Position numbers and translations under genes: made by a program. 64,000 nucleotides of DNA, from positions 62,001 through 126,000 of the forward strand of contig NZ_QLMK01000003.1 of NCBI RefSeq assembly GCF_003259955.1. The letters are read 5' to 3'. The notes beneath the pieces are model-generated. The model had not been told where the DNA came from. It worked only from the letters and a program-made list of their open reading frames with translations, and searched no databases. Source of the DNA: Falsochrobactrum ovis. GTDB lineage: Bacteria; Pseudomonadota; Alphaproteobacteria; Rhizobiales; Rhizobiaceae. Below, in pieces: positions 8,964 to 18,716 of this stretch (its first letter is position 1; each line of letters starts with the position of its first letter).

Positions 8964-11900
8964 CTAGCCAATCGCCATCAGGCTGGCATTACCACCCGCT
9001 GCGGTCGTATTGATCGAAGTCGAAACTTCTTCCAGCAACCAATTGAGGCAATAAGCATCCACCTTGGAAGCAAGCTCATGCGTAGAAGCTGCTTGCGTGA
9101 GAACCAATGGCCCTGGCAGCTCTGCAATTTTCTTGTTCAATTCGATCAAGCGCTCATTTTCGCCTTCTAAAAGTGCTCCGGCAAACGGTGTATCAGCTCG
9201 CCAATCCTTGCTCCAGCGAATACGGGCGGAAACGCTTGCCGGCAGATCCTTCAAGACATCACGCAAACCGGTGGATTCATCAATCACCGCCATATTACCG
9301 GTCGCCAATGTCGCGGTAAGCTGACGATAAAGGCCAATTTCTGTTTGCGGGACTAGCAGAATTCGACCACGCGGATGTAAGGCATAAAGGTTGCGCTCGC
9401 CCACTGGGCCGGGTAATTCAATATTGAGCCCAAGGGCCGAAACACTGCCCGTATCCCTTGCTGCTTGCGCCAATTCATTCATGCCGCGCTGGCCGAGCCA
9501 CTTTGCAAAATCATTCAGCGCCGGATCTGTATGCACAGAGTTGAGCCGGGGCGGAATCGGTGGCGTCTGAACCAGGCGTCCTAAATAAAGTGGTCCACCT
9601 GCCTTGGGCCCAGTGCCTGACAGCCCACGCCCACCGAAAGGCTGGACTCCGACGACAGCGCCAATCACGTTGCGGTTGATATAAATATTACCAACCCGGA
9701 TAAGATCGGTCACATGGGCGATCGTCTCATCAAGCCGGGTATGCAGACCAAAAGTCAGACCATAACCGGTTGCATTAATATCGTCGATCAAACGATCCAT
9801 ATCATCGCGTTTATAACGCACGACATGCAGCACGGGGCCGAAAACCTCACGCTGAAGATCGCGGAGCGAATTAATTTCGATGATTGTCGGTGCAACAAAA
9901 GTGCCGTTCTGCGTTTCCGGGCCCAGCGGGAGCTGTTCCACTTGACGGCCAAGTTTGCGCATCGACGCTATATGGCTTTCGATATTTTCCTTAGCTTCTT
10001 GCGTTATCACAGGTCCGATATCGACGCTAATGCGGTCGGTGCGGCCAATCGAAAGTTCGCGCAATGCACCTTTAAGCATTTCCAGAATGCGATCTGCCAC
10101 ATCGTCTTGCAAGCACAGTACCCGCAGCGCTGAGCAGCGCTGACCTGCGCTATCAAAAGCCGATGCGATGACGTCAAAAACGACCTGCTCAGCTAGAGCA
10201 GATGAGTCAACAATCATCGCATTTTGCCCGCCCGTTTCGGCGATCAGCGGAATGGGCTTGCCATTCGGCAAAAGGCGGCCGGCAAGCTGCGCCTGAATAA
10301 GACGGGCAACCTCGGTCGAGCCTGTAAACATCACGCCACAGATTTCTTCGGCGGCCACCAATGCTGCCCCAACACGCCCATCGCCAGGAATAAGCTGCAA
10401 TACTTGGGACGGCACCCCGGCCTCAAGAAGAATGCGCACACCTTGCGCTGCAATAAGCGGTGTTTCTTCCGCAGGCTTTGCAAGTACTGGATTGCCAGCG
10501 ACGAGCGCTGCGGCAATCTGGCCGGTAAAAATCGCCAGGGGGAAATTCCAGGGGCTGATGCAGACGACCGGACCAAGCGGTTTGTGCGAAGCTCCAAATG
10601 TACGCCGCGCTTGTTCGGCATAATAGCGCAGAAAATCAATCGCTTCGCGAACTTCGGCAATGGCATTAGGCATGGATTTGCCCGCTTCACGCATGATAAG
10701 GCCGAGAAGCTGCGGCATATCCCGCTGCATAATATCAGCGGCTTTTTCCAAACATGCAGCTCGTTCAGCGGGCGCGACTGCCGACCAATTTGCGGCAGCT
10801 ATCTGCGCATTGCGAACAGCTTTCGTTACATCAGCATCCGAAGTTTCGATCACCTCGCCAACAATGTCATTGTGATCTGCCGGGTTGAGAACTGGCTGGC
10901 GCTCGCCTTCGATTTTCAGCCCTTCAATTTGCGGCTCCGCATGCCATTTATGGTGGGCATTCTCTTTGAGCAAGCTGCTTATTTCGGCGAGTGTATTTTC
11001 ATTTGATAAGTCTAGCCCTGCCGAGTTTTCACGCGCTCCATAGAGATTTTTTGGTAAGGCGATCTGGTCATGCTGTGCGCCAATAACCGCCATCGAGCGA
11101 ACAACGTCAACCGGGTCCACCACCAGTTCATCTATGGATACGGATTTATCGCCAATCCGATTGACGAAAGATGAATTGGCACCGTTTTCGAGCAAACGGC
11201 GAACCAGATAGGCCAATAAGGTTTCGTGTGTTCCCACAGGAGCGTAAATGCGTGCCGGACGGCCAAGTTTCTGCGGTCCTACCACTTCATCATAAAGTGG
11301 CTCACCCATTCCATGCAGGCATTGGAACTCGTATTTTCCTGTTTTGAAATCCGGGCCAGCGAGATGATAGATCGTGGCAAGAGTTTGCGCATTATGCGTG
11401 GCAAATTGCGGGAAAATCACGTCACTTGCAGCCAGAAGCTTGCGTGCACATGCGATATAGGAAACGTCAGTGTGGACCTTACGCGTAAAGACCGGAAAAT
11501 CTTCCAATCCGTCTACCTGTGCGCGTTTGATTTCAGCATCCCAATAGGCGCCTTTAACCAAACGCACCATGATCCGATGGTTTGTTCTGCGAGCAAGATC
11601 AATAATGAAATCAAGGACATATGGGCAGCGTTTGCCATAGGCTTGGACAACAAAACCAATGCCGTCCCAGCCTTCCAGATCGGGGTCTTCACAAAGACTT
11701 TGCAGCAGATCAAGCGAAAGCTCGAGCCGGTCAGCCTCCTCAGCGTCAATATTCAAGCCAATATTATATTGCTTGGATAATACCGCGAGAGCTTTTACCT
11801 TGGGCATAAGCTCGGCCATCACGCGCTCACTCTGCGCACGGACATAGCGCGGATGAAGTGCCGAAAGCTTGATCGAAATGCCAGGACCGTCATAGATGCC

Positions 11901-12662
11901 GCGCCCCGCTGAAGCACGACCTATGGCGTGGATAGCCGCTTCATAATCCCGGTAATAGCGTTCGGCATCGGCTGCGGTTGTCGCTGCCTCTCCGAGCATA
12001 TCATAAGAATACCGAAAGCCGCGTTCTTCCAATGGCTGGGCGCGTTTGAGTGCTTCTCCAATATTTTCGCCCGTGACGAATTGTTCGCCCATCATGCGCA
12101 TCGCCATGTCAACCCCGCGACGGATGACCGGCTCGCCGCAACGCGCAATCATGCGCGTAAGCGCTGCTGAAAGGCCGCTATCATTCACCGTACTGGTCAA
12201 CTTGCCAGTGACAACGAGACCCCAAGTTGCGGCATTGACGAAAAGTGATCGTCCGCTACCGACATGCGATTTCCAATCACCATTGGCAATTTTGTCACGA
12301 ATAAGTGCGTCGCGGGTGGCTGTATCCGGAATGCGGAGCAGCGCCTCAGCAAGACACATCAACGCCACGCCTTCCTGGCTGGAAAGCGAATATTCATGCA
12401 CCAGCCCCTCAACGCCGGTGCCCTTATGCTTTGCGCGCAGCGCCGAAATTAGTTTCGTCGCCGTAGAGCGGATTTCTTTCCGGGTGTTATCCGGCAGTGT
12501 CGCCTCTTCAAGAAGGGCGCGCACACATTCGGCTTCTGGCATGCGATAAGCGGCTGTAATCGCCTTTCTCATCGCATCTTGTTCGCGAATGGGTGGTGCG
12601 AAATTTTCGAAAACAGCGGCGGAAGGAACGGTAATCTTATCTGTCATGATTGCACTGCTCAC
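8964..12662 (-). CDS. putA: Bifunctional proline dehydrogenase / glutamate-semialdehyde dehydrogenase
   Basis: This 1232-residue PutA oxidises proline to P5C with FAD and then to glutamate with NAD+. The N-terminal arm and PRODH barrel occupy about residues 60-500 (motifs YSYDMLGEAA, GPGISIKLSALHPRY, VRLVKGAYWD). The aldehyde dehydrogenase part runs from about 570 to 1030. It contains ETGGQNAM near 808 and the catalytic cysteine in GQRCSALR near 843. A C-terminal domain extends to the end, as in long PutAs. The ribbon-helix-helix autorepressor of E. coli PutA is absent, consistent with regulation by the divergent Lrp-type gene at 12796. The GTG at 12662 has a GGGA site; an ATG five codons later is the alternative. 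Confidence 0.97.
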   Translation of the reverse strand: MSSAIMTDKITVPSAAVFENFAPPIREQDAMRKAITAAYRMPEAECVRALLEEATLPDNTRKEIRSTATKLISALRAKHKGTGVEGLVHEYSLSSQEGVALMCLAEALLRIPDTATRDALIRDKIANGDWKSHVGSGRSLFVNAATWGLVVTGKLTSTVNDSGLSAALTRMIARCGEPVIRRGVDMAMRMMGEQFVTGENIGEALKRAQPLEERGFRYSYDMLGEAATTAADAERYYRDYEAAIHAIGRASAGRGIYDGPGISIKLSALHPRYVRAQSERVMAELMPKVKALAVLSKQYNIGLNIDAEEADRLELSLDLLQSLCEDPDLEGWDGIGFVVQAYGKRCPYVLDFIIDLARRTNHRIMVRLVKGAYWDAEIKRAQVDGLEDFPVFTRKVHTDVSYIACARKLLAASDVIFPQFATHNAQTLATIYHLAGPDFKTGKYEFQCLHGMGEPLYDEVVGPQKLGRPARIYAPVGTHETLLAYLVRRLLENGANSSFVNRIGDKSVSIDELVVDPVDVVRSMAVIGAQHDQIALPKNLYGARENSAGLDLSNENTLAEISSLLKENAHHKWHAEPQIEGLKIEGERQPVLNPADHNDIVGEVIETSDADVTKAVRNAQIAAANWSAVAPAERAACLEKAADIMQRDMPQLLGLIMREAGKSMPNAIAEVREAIDFLRYYAEQARRTFGASHKPLGPVVCISPWNFPLAIFTGQIAAALVAGNPVLAKPAEETPLIAAQGVRILLEAGVPSQVLQLIPGDGRVGAALVAAEEICGVMFTGSTEVARLIQAQLAGRLLPNGKPIPLIAETGGQNAMIVDSSALAEQVVFDVIASAFDSAGQRCSALRVLCLQDDVADRILEMLKGALRELSIGRTDRISVDIGPVITQEAKENIESHIASMRKLGRQVEQLPLGPETQNGTFVAPTIIEINSLRDLQREVFGPVLHVVRYKRDDMDRLIDDINATGYGLTFGLHTRLDETIAHVTDLIRVGNIYINRNVIGAVVGVQPFGGRGLSGTGPKAGGPLYLGRLVQTPPIPPRLNSVHTDPALNDFAKWLGQRGMNELAQAARDTGSVSALGLNIELPGPVGERNLYALHPRGRILLVPQTEIGLYRQLTATLATGNMAVIDESTGLRDVLKDLPASVSARIRWSKDWRADTPFAGALLEGENERLIELNKKIAELPGPLVLTQAASTHELASKVDAYCLNWLLEEVSTSINTTAAGGNASLMAIG

Positions 12663-12795
12663 AAAGGTTCCCGAATAAGGATACTCTTATTCTATTTGAG
12701 TGCACGTTAGCATTACTGTATAATTCCTTCTGCCTTCATTACGCTAAAATATAGGCAAAATGATCTTATTATTGATGGATTTTAAGGAATAAAGA

Positions 12796-13290
12796 GTGAA
12801 AAAACTTAGCTCTATAGACGATCTGGATCGATTTGATCGTCGCATTATCGAAATATTGAGCGAGGACGGCCGTATTCCCGTTACGGAATTATCCAGAAAA
12901 ATAGGATTATCCAAAACACCGTGCCAGGCACGGCTTAAACGACTGGTGGATGAGGGTTATATTATTGGCTTTCGCGCCGCTATCGATCCGGAAAAACTCG
13001 GCCTTGATCACATTGCCTTCACGACCGTGAAATTATCCGATACGCGCGAGGAAGCGCTTAACGCGTTTAACGTGGCCGTGCGCAAAATAAGCGAAGTCGA
13101 AGAATGCCATATGATTGCGAGTTCATTCGACTATCTGTTGAAGGTAAGAACACCCGATATTCGTCGCTATCGCGAAGTTTTGGGCGAAAAAATTTCTAGC
13201 CTGCCCAATGTGGCAAGCACATCGACCTTCGTGGTTATGGAGTCGGTCAAGGATAACCGCCCGGTTAGGATCTATCCGGGCGCATTATGA
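12796..13290 (+). CDS. putR: Lrp/AsnC-family regulator of putA (PutR-like)
   Basis: This is a 164-residue transcription factor with an N-terminal winged helix-turn-helix (about residues 12-60, ILSEDGRIPVTELSRKIGLS) and a C-terminal RAM ligand-binding/oligomerisation domain (about 75-155). It is divergent from putA across a 133-base AT-rich gap. This is the arrangement known for PutR/PruR in Rhizobiales, where the regulator activates putA in response to proline. The GTG start is supported by AAGGA eight bases upstream. Function as the putA activator is inferred from family and position. Confidence 0.88.
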   Translation: MKKLSSIDDLDRFDRRIIEILSEDGRIPVTELSRKIGLSKTPCQARLKRLVDEGYIIGFRAAIDPEKLGLDHIAFTTVKLSDTREEALNAFNVAVRKISEVEECHMIASSFDYLLKVRTPDIRRYREVLGEKISSLPNVASTSTFVVMESVKDNRPVRIYPGAL

Positions 13291-13296
13291 TATTGT

Positions 13297-14781
13297 TTAA
13301 AGCTTTTCATCAGCCAAATAGGCTTCAAGCGTTTTGGTAGTTCCATGCTGCCAAATATGATTGAGGGCAGATGAAAAAGCGTTCACATATATTGGATTAT
13401 CGGCAAGATGTCCGAAAATATCCTTCATTTCCAACCATTTTGTCGGGTCATCTTTCGCCAGTTCGGCCTGTTTGGTCATTCGATCCCAAGACGGATCATT
13501 GGGCTCGATAGTGCTGCCTCTCTCGGTTGTTCCGTAGCAATAGCGACACCAAAAGGCCGAAACGAGAGCTAATCCCGTAACCGATATTTCTTTGGCTACA
13601 CGGTCTGCTGCGGTTGGAAGAATGAATTTTGGCTGACGGTTCGAACCATCAAGACATAATCTGCGGATTGTATCCCCAATACTGGGATTAGCGAAGCGCT
13701 CAGCAATCAAAACGCGATAATCATCTAACACCGTGTTAGGAACGGGCGGAACTTCCGGTATGATTTCTTCCTTGGTGAGTTTTTCAAGATAACGCCTGAT
13801 CAGCGGATGCTCCATTGCCTCATGCACGAAATGAATGTCCAGCAGCCCGGCCGGATAGGCAATGGCTGCGTGGCCGCCATTTAAAATGCGGATCTTCATC
13901 ATCTCATAGGCATCGACCTGATCGGTGAATGTGACACCAACTTTATGTAAAGCAGGCCGACCATTGGGAAAATTATCTTCCATCACCCATTGTTTGAAAC
14001 TTTCACAAAACACCGGCCAACCATCTTCAACCCCAAAATCACGCGCTGCAATTTCGCGCTCACGCTCACCGGTGGCTGGCGTAATGCGATCCACCATGGA
14101 GTTAGGAAACGCAACATTGGCAGAAATCCAGTCTGCCAATTCGGGATCATTAATCTTTGCCAGCCCCACCACTGCATCTTCTGTCACATGCCCATTGCCG
14201 GGGATATTATCACAAGACATAACGGTAAAAGGCTCTACACCGGCCTCCTTGCGCAGTTTCAATGCCTGAACAATAAGCCCAAATACAGTGTTCGGTCGGT
14301 CGGGATTGACGCTATCGGCCACGATTTCTGGATGCGCTGAATCAAAATGCTGGCTGGAAGGATCAATATAATATCCACCTTCCGTGATCGTCATGGAGAC
14401 AATACGAATATCCGGCGAGACCAGATAATTCATCAGCGCGTTGCGACCCTCATCGGTAGAAATCGTAACGTAATCAATCATGCAAGCGGTGATGCGGGCT
14501 TCAGAATGATCGGCCTCCTGATCAACCACAGTTGACAGCCAGTCCTGAGCTTTCAGGACCTCACGCATTGCGTCGTCACTGGGTCGCACGCCCGCTCCCA
14601 CTATGGCCCAATCATGATCAAGGCCAAGACCGAATAAATCATCAAGATAAACTGCTTGATGTGCACGGTGAAAATTACCGACACCAAAATGCACAATGCC
14701 GGGTTTCAGATTTGCCGGATTATAGTTCGGTCTACGTATTTTCGTTAAGCCCTTGAGCGTGGCTAGCGACAGCTTAGTCAT
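13297..14781 (-). CDS. mtlK: Mannitol 2-dehydrogenase (long-chain polyol dehydrogenase)
   Basis: This 494-residue NAD-dependent polyol dehydrogenase converts D-mannitol to fructose in the cytoplasm. It shows the family N-terminal motif VHFGVGNFHRAHQ (nucleotide fold), the conserved DNIPGNG segment and the catalytic lysine block KIRILNGGHAAIAY. Length matches the 480-500-residue family. It is the last gene of the smoE-F-G-K-SDR-mtlK operon on the minus strand and ends seven bases from the putR stop (convergent). Related enzymes act on arabitol or fructuronate; the ABC transporter context favours mannitol. Confidence 0.92.
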   Translation of the reverse strand: MTKLSLATLKGLTKIRRPNYNPANLKPGIVHFGVGNFHRAHQAVYLDDLFGLGLDHDWAIVGAGVRPSDDAMREVLKAQDWLSTVVDQEADHSEARITACMIDYVTISTDEGRNALMNYLVSPDIRIVSMTITEGGYYIDPSSQHFDSAHPEIVADSVNPDRPNTVFGLIVQALKLRKEAGVEPFTVMSCDNIPGNGHVTEDAVVGLAKINDPELADWISANVAFPNSMVDRITPATGEREREIAARDFGVEDGWPVFCESFKQWVMEDNFPNGRPALHKVGVTFTDQVDAYEMMKIRILNGGHAAIAYPAGLLDIHFVHEAMEHPLIRRYLEKLTKEEIIPEVPPVPNTVLDDYRVLIAERFANPSIGDTIRRLCLDGSNRQPKFILPTAADRVAKEISVTGLALVSAFWCRYCYGTTERGSTIEPNDPSWDRMTKQAELAKDDPTKWLEMKDIFGHLADNPIYVNAFSSALNHIWQHGTTKTLEAYLADEKL

Positions 14782-14898
14782 TCAATCTCCCTTTGTTTCC
14801 CGCATCTCGACAAAGACGTTTCATCGTCGCTGCTCAAGACCTTGCAACACCGTGGCGGTGAAAATAAATCGCTTTCATGTCGGCATCACAATCTGATC

Positions 14899-15669
14899 TC
14901 AGGCCATCCAGTTTCCGCCATCGACACCAAAAGTTTGAGCTAGAATATAATCGCTATCCGAAGAAGCAAGGAAGATCGCCATTCCGGTAATATCTTGCGG
15001 GGTGGCGAAACGGCCAATTGGCACCGATTTTGAGACCGCGGCTTTTTTCTCACCGGGTTTTAGCCCCTCCCATTTGGCAAAATTTGCATCGACCACATCC
15101 CAATGTTCCCCGTCAACCACCCCAGGCGCTATCGCATTGACTTGGATCCCATGCTTAACAAGGGCAAGGGCCGCTGATTGGGTTGCTGAAATGATTGCGG
15201 CCTTAGAAGCGCAATAAAGCGTAACGAGAGCTTCTCCGCGTCGGCCCGCTTGGCTGGCCATATTGATGATTTTACCCCCGCGACCGCGTTTAATCATCAC
15301 ATTAGAAACTGCTTTCATCATGAAAAGCGGGCCGCGCAGATTGATATTGAAAACCTGCTCATAGCTCTCTTCAGTAATCTCATTTATCGGCGCCATATCG
15401 AATATGGCAGCATTATTAACGAGAATATCAATACCGTCATATTCCGTATCGATATCAGCCACCACTGTATCGATTTGTTTTAAATCCGTAACATCAAGCC
15501 TGACGGCCCTGGCCAGGCTGCCGATATCATCTGCTGCTTTTTCAGCGCGCTCAATGTTTATGTCAGCGATAATCACCTTCGCGCCCTGGGCCGCATAAGC
15601 TTGCGCAAAACCCAGCCCGATACCACGCGCTGCGCCAGTAATCAGAGCAACCTTATCTTTCAGTCTCAT
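14899..15669 (-). CDS. smoS: Sorbitol dehydrogenase, short-chain type (SmoS-like)
   Basis: This is a 256-residue classical SDR. The NAD-binding loop TGAARGIG is at 11-18 and NNAA at 85-88. The catalytic set is Ser139, Tyr152 and Lys156 (YCASK). The sequence resembles rhizobial/Rhodobacter sorbitol (L-iditol 2-) dehydrogenase, which oxidises sorbitol to fructose and galactitol to tagatose. It lies between the transporter ATPase gene and mtlK in the same operon, so one transporter feeds two polyol dehydrogenases. Confidence 0.9.
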   Translation of the reverse strand: MRLKDKVALITGAARGIGLGFAQAYAAQGAKVIIADINIERAEKAADDIGSLARAVRLDVTDLKQIDTVVADIDTEYDGIDILVNNAAIFDMAPINEITEESYEQVFNINLRGPLFMMKAVSNVMIKRGRGGKIINMASQAGRRGEALVTLYCASKAAIISATQSAALALVKHGIQVNAIAPGVVDGEHWDVVDANFAKWEGLKPGEKKAAVSKSVPIGRFATPQDITGMAIFLASSDSDYILAQTFGVDGGNWMA

Positions 15670-15737
15670 AGATATTTCTCCGAGGAAAATTTTAATTTTT
15701 AAGCACCGGCCCTACGAAATTTTTATGGGCGCGCGCA

Positions 15738-16850
15738 TTAGGTCTCAATCAGAAGCGGATGGCGTTCACGACGCTTGAGCGCAAGGCCGTCGGCGGTAAA
15801 TAAATGGGCATCCGCCGGATTGAACCCGAGCTTCACATTGTCATGGGTGCGGACGGCACTAGCTCCCCCAGCTTGCGAAACAAGGAACTCGCCTGCCTTG
15901 CCAAATTCTACGTAAAGATATGTCTCGCCGCCAAGTCGCTCGACCACCATAATTTCACCGTCAATCAAACCTTGTGCATCTGGGTGCAAATGCTCAGGCC
16001 GAATGCCGAGAATGAGCTGGCTACCCTCATCCAGATTTTCATCAATCACGGGCACTTTCACCACAGCGCCATTGTCCAATTGAACAGAGACACCATCGCC
16101 GTCAGCCGCCACTGTTTTCACTTCAAAGAAGTTCATTGTTGGCGAGCCGATAAAACCTGCCACAAATCGATTTACCGGATGGTGATAGAGCTCCAGCGGC
16201 GAGCCCACCTGCTCCACCCTACCATCTCGCAGCACCACAATTTTATGCGCAAGCGTCATGGCTTCGACCTGATCATGGGTGACATAAATCATGGTTGCAT
16301 TAAGCCGCTCATGCAGGCGTGCAAGCTCAATGCGCATTTGCACACGCAAGGCCGCATCAAGGTTAGAAAGCGGCTCATCAAACAGGAAAATTTTGGGTTC
16401 GCGCACCATAGCACGGCCAATCGCAACTCTTTGACGCTGGCCGCCAGAGAGCTGCCGCGGTTTACGATCAAGCAGTTGATCGAGCTGCAAAATTTTCGCC
16501 ACCTCTTTGACCTTCCGGTCGCGTTCTGCATGGGGGACTTTGGCGAGCTTGAGTGCAAAACCCATATTATCGCGCACATTCATATGCGGATAGAGTGCGT
16601 AGGTCTGAAACACCATCGCAAGCCCACGCTCATCGGGTGGGACGTCATTTGCTCTCTGGCCATCGATCAATAATTCGCCGCTTGTGATTTCCTCAAGACC
16701 AGCAATCATTCGCAAAAGCGTCGATTTACCAGATCCAGACGGTCCCACAAAAACGACAAACTCGCGATCAGCAATATCCAGGCTTACACCTTTGATGACG
16801 TCGATAGTGCCAAAAGATTTGGTGGCGTTATGCAATGAAAGTGTAGCCAT
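15738..16850 (-). CDS. smoK: Polyol ABC transporter ATP-binding protein
   Basis: This is a 370-residue MalK/UgpC-type ATPase. Walker A GPSGSGKST is at 36-44 and the signature LSGGQRQR at 134-141. Walker B is [10 protein letters not shown], and a C-terminal TOBE/OB region extends beyond residue 235. It energises uptake through the two permeases encoded just upstream; the smoG-smoK gap is only 10 bases. Confidence 0.94.
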   Translation of the reverse strand: MATLSLHNATKSFGTIDVIKGVSLDIADREFVVFVGPSGSGKSTLLRMIAGLEEITSGELLIDGQRANDVPPDERGLAMVFQTYALYPHMNVRDNMGFALKLAKVPHAERDRKVKEVAKILQLDQLLDRKPRQLSGGQRQRVAIGRAMVREPKIFLFDEPLSNLDAALRVQMRIELARLHERLNATMIYVTHDQVEAMTLAHKIVVLRDGRVEQVGSPLELYHHPVNRFVAGFIGSPTMNFFEVKTVAADGDGVSVQLDNGAVVKVPVIDENLDEGSQLILGIRPEHLHPDAQGLIDGEIMVVERLGGETYLYVEFGKAGEFLVSQAGGASAVRTHDNVKLGFNPADAHLFTADGLALKRRERHPLLIET

Positions 16851-16860
16851 GAGGTTTCCT

Positions 16861-17688
16861 TTATTTCACTGCGCCGAATGTGAGACCGCGCACAAGTTGA
16901 CGCTGGGTCATCCAGCCAAAAATGAGAATAGGCGCAATCGCAAGGGTGGAGGCGGCTGATAGCTTGGCCCAAAACAAGCCCTCTGGTGACGAAAAAGACG
17001 CGATGAATGCGGTAAGAGGTGCCGCTTGTGAGGCGGTCAGGTTGAGGCTCCAAAATGCCTCATTCCAGCACAGAATAATGGAAAGAAGCGCAGTCGAAGC
17101 TATCCCCGGCAGGCTCAATGGTAACAACAAATATCGCACTTGGTGCCCTACTCCCGCGCCATCCATACGGCCCGCTTCCAAAATCTCATTCGGCACTTCC
17201 TTAAAAAAGGAATAGAGCATCCAAATGACAATGGGCAAATTGGAAAGCATGAAAATGATGATCAGGCCCGTGCGCGTATCCAGCAGGCCGATATCACGCG
17301 AAAGCAGATAGATTGGCACCAAAACCCCAACCGCCGGCAGCATCTTTGTCGAGAGCATCCATAGCAACAAATCCTTCGTCCGCTTGCCCGGAAAAAACGC
17401 CGCTGCATAAGCAGCAGGAACCGCAATAATCAAAGAAAGAATAGTCGCTCCAAGGCTTTCCACGACACTGTTCATCGCATAGCGAAAATAATCCGCTCGC
17501 TGATTTACCGCAGAAAAATTCTCAAGCGTCGGCTCAAAAAAGAGTTTCGGCGGTGCCACCGCATCAATTTCACTTTTAAAACCCGCAAGCAACATCCAGA
17601 AAATTGGAAAAAACATGAGGAGCGCAACCGCCCAGCCGATTATGCCAGCGGAGACTGCGGCTTTATTTACTTTGCGTTTGGTCGCCAT
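16861..17688 (-). CDS. smoG: Polyol ABC transporter permease (SmoG/MalG type)
   Basis: This is a 275-residue inner-membrane permease with six predicted segments. An EAA loop (EAGRMDGAGVGHQVRYLLLP, about 185-205) contacts the ATPase. N-terminal GWAVALLMFFPIFWMLLAGFK is typical of MalG-like subunits. It follows smoF by 13 bases and precedes smoK by 10, so the genes are tightly co-transcribed. Confidence 0.93.
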   Translation of the reverse strand: MATKRKVNKAAVSAGIIGWAVALLMFFPIFWMLLAGFKSEIDAVAPPKLFFEPTLENFSAVNQRADYFRYAMNSVVESLGATILSLIIAVPAAYAAAFFPGKRTKDLLLWMLSTKMLPAVGVLVPIYLLSRDIGLLDTRTGLIIIFMLSNLPIVIWMLYSFFKEVPNEILEAGRMDGAGVGHQVRYLLLPLSLPGIASTALLSIILCWNEAFWSLNLTASQAAPLTAFIASFSSPEGLFWAKLSAASTLAIAPILIFGWMTQRQLVRGLTFGAVK

Positions 17689-17701
17689 TGATCAGCCTCC
17701 C

Positions 17702-18616
17702 TCAATTATCCAGATTTCGCGCCACCGTACGAATAAGGAAAATCGCGACGATATTTGCGAGAATAATTGCGATTACACCGGCGGCAGATGCCCCGCCTAT
17801 ATCCCATTGCAGCAGAGCTTTGAGATAGATGAAGTAAGTCAAAGTCGTGGTCGCAATGCCCGGCCCGCCGGACGTGGTTACCAGAATCTCTGCAAAGATC
17901 GCCAATAGGAAGATCGTCTCAATCATGATCACAACCGAAATTGGGCGCAAAAGATGCGGCAGGATGATGTAGAAAAACATCACCGGCCCTTTGGCACCAT
18001 CCAGCCGGGCGGCTTCCATTTGTTCGCGATCGAGCGATTGCATGGCAGTCATGAGGATCAATGTCGCAAAGGGAACCCATTGCCACGACACGATCAAAAT
18101 GAGCGACCCCATTGGAAATTGCGTAAACCAATCTATGACTGGCAGGCCAAAACTGCGAGAAACAAAGGCAAAAAAGCCATTGACCGGATGCATTAGCAGG
18201 TTCTTCCAAATCAACGCCGAAACTGTCGGCATGACAAAGAACGGAGCAATGACCAACAGCCGCGCTATATTCTTTCCCCAAAAATCCTGATCGAAAATTA
18301 CCGCAAAGAGCACACCAAAGACGATCGATATGATCAGCACCGATATGACAAGGATCAAAGTCTTGGCAATTGCCGACCATAAACCTGGATCTGACAGCAG
18401 AAATTTATAGTTCGAAACACCGGCAAAACCGCTAACGAACGGATTGAGGAGATTATAATATTGGAACGAGAACCAAAGCGTCATGCCAAGCGGCACGATC
18501 ATCCATAAAAAAAGCAGAATAACTGAAGGTGCCAGCAAGGGGCCCGTGCGGACGCTACGACGACTCTTCTTTGCAAACCGTTTCGTGCCCGCGGCTAACG
18601 CCTGGTTTGTTGGCAT
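17702..18616 (-). CDS. smoF: Polyol ABC transporter permease (SmoF/MalF type)
   Basis: This is a 304-residue permease with six membrane segments after a basic cytoplasmic N-terminus. The EAA-type loop is EAARLDGAKGPVMFFYIILP. It pairs with the product of smoG. It is separated from smoE by 100 bases that contain a strong hairpin, which fits the usual excess of binding protein over membrane subunits. Confidence 0.93.
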   Translation of the reverse strand: MPTNQALAAGTKRFAKKSRRSVRTGPLLAPSVILLFLWMIVPLGMTLWFSFQYYNLLNPFVSGFAGVSNYKFLLSDPGLWSAIAKTLILVISVLIISIVFGVLFAVIFDQDFWGKNIARLLVIAPFFVMPTVSALIWKNLLMHPVNGFFAFVSRSFGLPVIDWFTQFPMGSLILIVSWQWVPFATLILMTAMQSLDREQMEAARLDGAKGPVMFFYIILPHLLRPISVVIMIETIFLLAIFAEILVTTSGGPGIATTTLTYFIYLKALLQWDIGGASAAGVIAIILANIVAIFLIRTVARNLDN

Positions 18617-18675
18617 CTTGTTAGCTCCTCCCGTCCCGCGTCAGACCAGCCAATGCGGGAACATCAAAAATAGAT

Positions 18676-18705
18676 CCTGCTGCCCTTTCATCAGAGGGCA
18701 GCAGG
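18676..18705 (-). terminator. Intercistronic hairpin between smoE and smoF
   Basis: Perfect 11-bp arms CCTGCTGCCCT / AGGGCAGCAGG have an 8-base loop. On the minus strand they are followed by ATCTATTTTTGATG. It lies just after the smoE stop. It may partly terminate transcription or stabilise smoE mRNA, giving more binding protein than permease. Confidence 0.7.
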
Positions 18706-18716
18706 TATGTTCAAAC

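Noticed and set aside
10224-11006. 260-codon plus-strand open frame inside putA
   Set aside because: It lies wholly within the strongly conserved putA coding region on the other strand, has no ribosome site and gives a composition typical of antisense frames.
15804-16673. 289-codon plus-strand open frame inside smoK
   Set aside because: Antisense to conserved ATPase motifs; Cys- and His-rich product with no domain.
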